This document shows, piece after piece, positions 33,039 to 34,737 of a stretch of 34,737 bases of DNA. The DNA lies in assembly GCA_016197225.1 (NCBI GenBank), contig JACPWC010000091.1, forward strand, positions 1 to 34,737, in the 5' to 3' direction. Each line of letters begins with the position of its first letter. Position 1 is the first letter of the stretch. Made by a program: the position numbers and the translations under genes. This DNA comes from Chloroflexota bacterium (GTDB taxonomy: Bacteria; Chloroflexota; Anaerolineae; Anaerolineales; VGOW01). The notes under the pieces are model-generated. The model worked only from the letters and a program-made list of their open reading frames with translations. It made no database searches and was not told the origin of the DNA.

Positions 33039-33080
33039 AGGAAACGAAGGAAATTTCCTTCGTTTCCTTGATTTCCTTTT
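33031..33080. repeat. Palindrome of GGAAAN-type 9-bp words
   Basis: GGAAATGAAGGAAACGAAGG and AAA form the left arm. The right arm (33054-33080) is nearly the exact complement, centred between 33053 and 33054 with no loop. The DUF3052-like gene stops inside the left arm, and the same word is found in frame in the methyltransferase at 9303-9342. Confidence 0.87.
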
Positions 33081-33098
33081 GTTGGCGCCGGTACTTTT

Positions 33099-34550
33099 AT
33101 GAACTTTGAACCTGTCATCGGCCTCGAAGTCCACGCCGAACTGCTCACCCAATCGAAGATGTTCTGCGGCTGTGCAGTGGTGGACTCGACGACTGCCGAA
33201 CCGAACCGATACGTTTGCCCCGTTTGCACCGGCCAACCCGGCGCACTGCCGGTGGTCAACCGCCGCGCCGTCGAATTTGCCATTCGCGTCGGGCTGGCTC
33301 TGAACTGCACGGTCAACCGGGTCAACGTCTTCGCCCGCAAGAACTACTTTTATCCCGACTTGCCGAAGGGCTACCAGATTTCGCAGTACGAACTGCCGCT
33401 GGCGACCGAGGGCTGGATACTGATTGACACGCCCGAAGGCGCGAAGAAGATTCGGGTGCGGCGGGTGCATCTCGAAGAGGACACCGGCAAGCTCTATCAC
33501 GCCGACGGCCACTCGCTGGTGGACTTCAACCGCAGTGGCGTGCCTTTGCTGGAAATTGTGAGCGAGCCGGATTTGCATTCGGTGGAAGACGTGAAGGCTT
33601 ACGCTACCAAGCTTCGCGCGATTTTGCGCTACCTGGGCGTGAACAACGGCGACATGGAGAAGGGCGTGATCCGGTTTGAGGCCAACGTCTCGGTGCGCGA
33701 GGCTGGCACGGAGGCACTCAACACTCGCACCGAGATCAAGAACCTGAATTCATTCCGGGCGTTGGTGAACGGCTCGGCCTACGAGATCGCGCGGCAGAGC
33801 AAGGTGTACGAGGCAGGCGGCGCGGTGGATCAGGAGACGCTGGGCTGGAACGAGGCGACGGGCAAGACGGTTTCACAACGAAGCAAGGAGCAGGCCCACG
33901 ATTATCGCTACTTCCCTGAGCCGGACATTCCGCCGCTGGAACTGGACATGAACTGGGTCGAGGAGATTCGAGCCGCCCTGCCCGAACTGCCGGACGCCAA
34001 ACGCGAGCGCTTCCTGGCGCTGGGCCTCAACGCTTACGACGCGAGCGTGCTGGTGGCCGAGCAGGCCGTAGCCGACTACTTTGACGACGCCGTGAAGTTC
34101 GCCCAATCGCTCAAAGTGGAGCCGAAGGCGGTGGCCAACTGGATCATCTCGCAGTTGTTCGGGCTGTTGAATGAGGCTGGGCAGGAGATTGATCAGTGCC
34201 GGGTCACGCCAGAGAAGCTGGCCGGGTTGATCAGGCTGGTGGGCGAGGGCATGATTAATATCAACACCGGCAAGGCGGTGCTGGCCGAGATGTTCGTCAC
34301 CGGCCAGAGCGCGGACGAGATTGTGAAGGCCAAAGGGCTGGCCCAGGTGAGCGACGAGGGCGCGATTGCCGCCGCCATTGACAAGGTGATCGCCGACAAC
34401 CCCGATCAGGTGAAGGCTTACCTGGGCGGCAAGGAAACAGTAGCCAAGTGGTTCTTCGGCCAGGTCATGCGCGGCATGGGCGGGAAGAGCAACCCGGCGG
34501 TGGTGCAGAGGGTGTTGGAGGAGAGGTTGGAGGGGGTGAAGGGTAGATAG
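33099..34550 (+). CDS. gatB: Aspartyl/glutamyl-tRNA amidotransferase subunit B
   Basis: The protein is 483 residues, the normal length. [25 protein letters not shown] and [13 protein letters not shown] carry the conserved cysteines that bind zinc. [32 protein letters not shown] and [10 protein letters not shown]-type [10 protein letters not shown] match the GatB catalytic domain, and a tail domain follows (~330-483). GatB activates the tRNA-bound Glu or Asp for amide transfer. It is separated from gatC-gatA by about 5.2 kb. No ribosome binding site is obvious. Confidence 0.96.
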   Translation: MNFEPVIGLEVHAELLTQSKMFCGCAVVDSTTAEPNRYVCPVCTGQPGALPVVNRRAVEFAIRVGLALNCTVNRVNVFARKNYFYPDLPKGYQISQYELPLATEGWILIDTPEGAKKIRVRRVHLEEDTGKLYHADGHSLVDFNRSGVPLLEIVSEPDLHSVEDVKAYATKLRAILRYLGVNNGDMEKGVIRFEANVSVREAGTEALNTRTEIKNLNSFRALVNGSAYEIARQSKVYEAGGAVDQETLGWNEATGKTVSQRSKEQAHDYRYFPEPDIPPLELDMNWVEEIRAALPELPDAKRERFLALGLNAYDASVLVAEQAVADYFDDAVKFAQSLKVEPKAVANWIISQLFGLLNEAGQEIDQCRVTPEKLAGLIRLVGEGMININTGKAVLAEMFVTGQSADEIVKAKGLAQVSDEGAIAAAIDKVIADNPDQVKAYLGGKETVAKWFFGQVMRGMGGKSNPAVVQRVLEERLEGVKGR

Positions 34551-34632
34551 CAGATCAATATCGATACTTGAAGTGAACGCAGAATATAGTATATTTAACA
34601 GTAGCCGCAAAATTCCACCTACAAGGCGTTTC

Positions 34633-34737
34633 TTAAGGTTTATGGCGAATCGCCTCAGCCCATTGTTGTTCCAATTGCTTGAGACAACGCCGGGGGTGAT
34701 GGCGAAACCGATACAACACTTGCAGCCGTCGTTGGGC
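34633..34737 (-). CDS. Possible C-terminal end of an unknown gene, cut by window edge
   Basis: The minus strand is open for 34 codons from the window edge to a TAA at 34633. The translation ends CLKQLEQQWAEAIRHKP, which looks like a protein tail, perhaps of a transposase or helical protein. An ATG-led plus-strand frame (from 34640) is also open to the edge. The preceding ~80 bases are AT-rich. The strand and identity are not decided. Confidence 0.28.
   Translation of the reverse strand, partial: AQRRLQVLYRFRHHPRRCLKQLEQQWAEAIRHKP

Noticed and set aside
34551-34737. A confident mobile element at the right edge
   Set aside because: The AT-rich composition and a short open frame alone do not show a transposase; no inverted repeats are visible.

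Overview
This 34.7 kb, GC-rich window carries ordinary housekeeping and accessory genes from a bacterial chromosome. I infer a member of the Chloroflexota, probably Anaerolineae-like. The basis is gene content and style: a FecR-type lipoprotein with a long Thr/Pro tail, a YhfC/ABC-2 operon, a BchI/BchD-type chelatase, and many dispersed palindromes in the gaps. No rRNA or tRNA is present to confirm this, so the taxonomy is inference.

Layout. (1) 1-3189, plus strand: a YhfC-type membrane protein cut by the window edge, an ABC-2 ATPase and permease, and a membrane zinc-ribbon protein, closed by an intrinsic terminator. (2) 3287-7037, plus: dnaN with a clear promoter, then a LonB-like ATP-dependent protease. 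(3) 7057-14837, minus: a broken pcm, a sulfite-oxidase-like molybdoenzyme, a phosphoribosyltransferase, a methyltransferase with a zinc ribbon, a membrane protein, a TldE/PmbA-like protein, a 21-residue-repeat protein, a GT2 glycosyltransferase and an unknown membrane protein. (4) 14902-19997, minus: a potABCD polyamine importer followed by a C39/LysM protein. (5) 20248-23923, plus: a FecR lipoprotein, a class III aminotransferase, an Asp-box membrane protein and a DUF952 protein. (6) 23956-26006, minus: a chelatase gene split into BchI-like and BchD-like frames at a run of nine A. (7) 26118-34550, plus: gatC, gatA, a HEPN/MNT pair whose MNT half runs in frame into a sugar nucleotidyltransferase, a small protein, an aminotransferase, glutamate dehydrogenase, a DUF3052-like protein and gatB. 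The last 190 bases are AT-richer and may hold the edge of another gene.

Two signals stand out. First, nearly every gene boundary carries a palindrome. Many have arms built from imperfect 7- or 9-bp words (TTGGAAG, CGCAAAG, CACAGAG, ATTGGTT, AGTGAAC, GGACGNN, GGAAANNAA), and they start at or within a few bases of a stop codon. In at least nine genes the stop codon itself lies inside the palindrome. In two genes the 9-bp words are translated in frame. Second, the chelatase gene looks like a programmed -1 frameshift gene that would make a BchI-like protein and a 683-residue BchI-BchD fusion.

Functional links: polyamine uptake (potABCD) sits near a class III aminotransferase of the type that can act on GABA or polyamine-derived amines, and glutamate dehydrogenase and another aminotransferase lie downstream, so nitrogen metabolism is a loose theme. 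GatCAB makes Gln-tRNA and Asn-tRNA by transamidation. No stretch above 300 bases lacks a gene; the longest gap, 21259-21554, holds a long imperfect hairpin.
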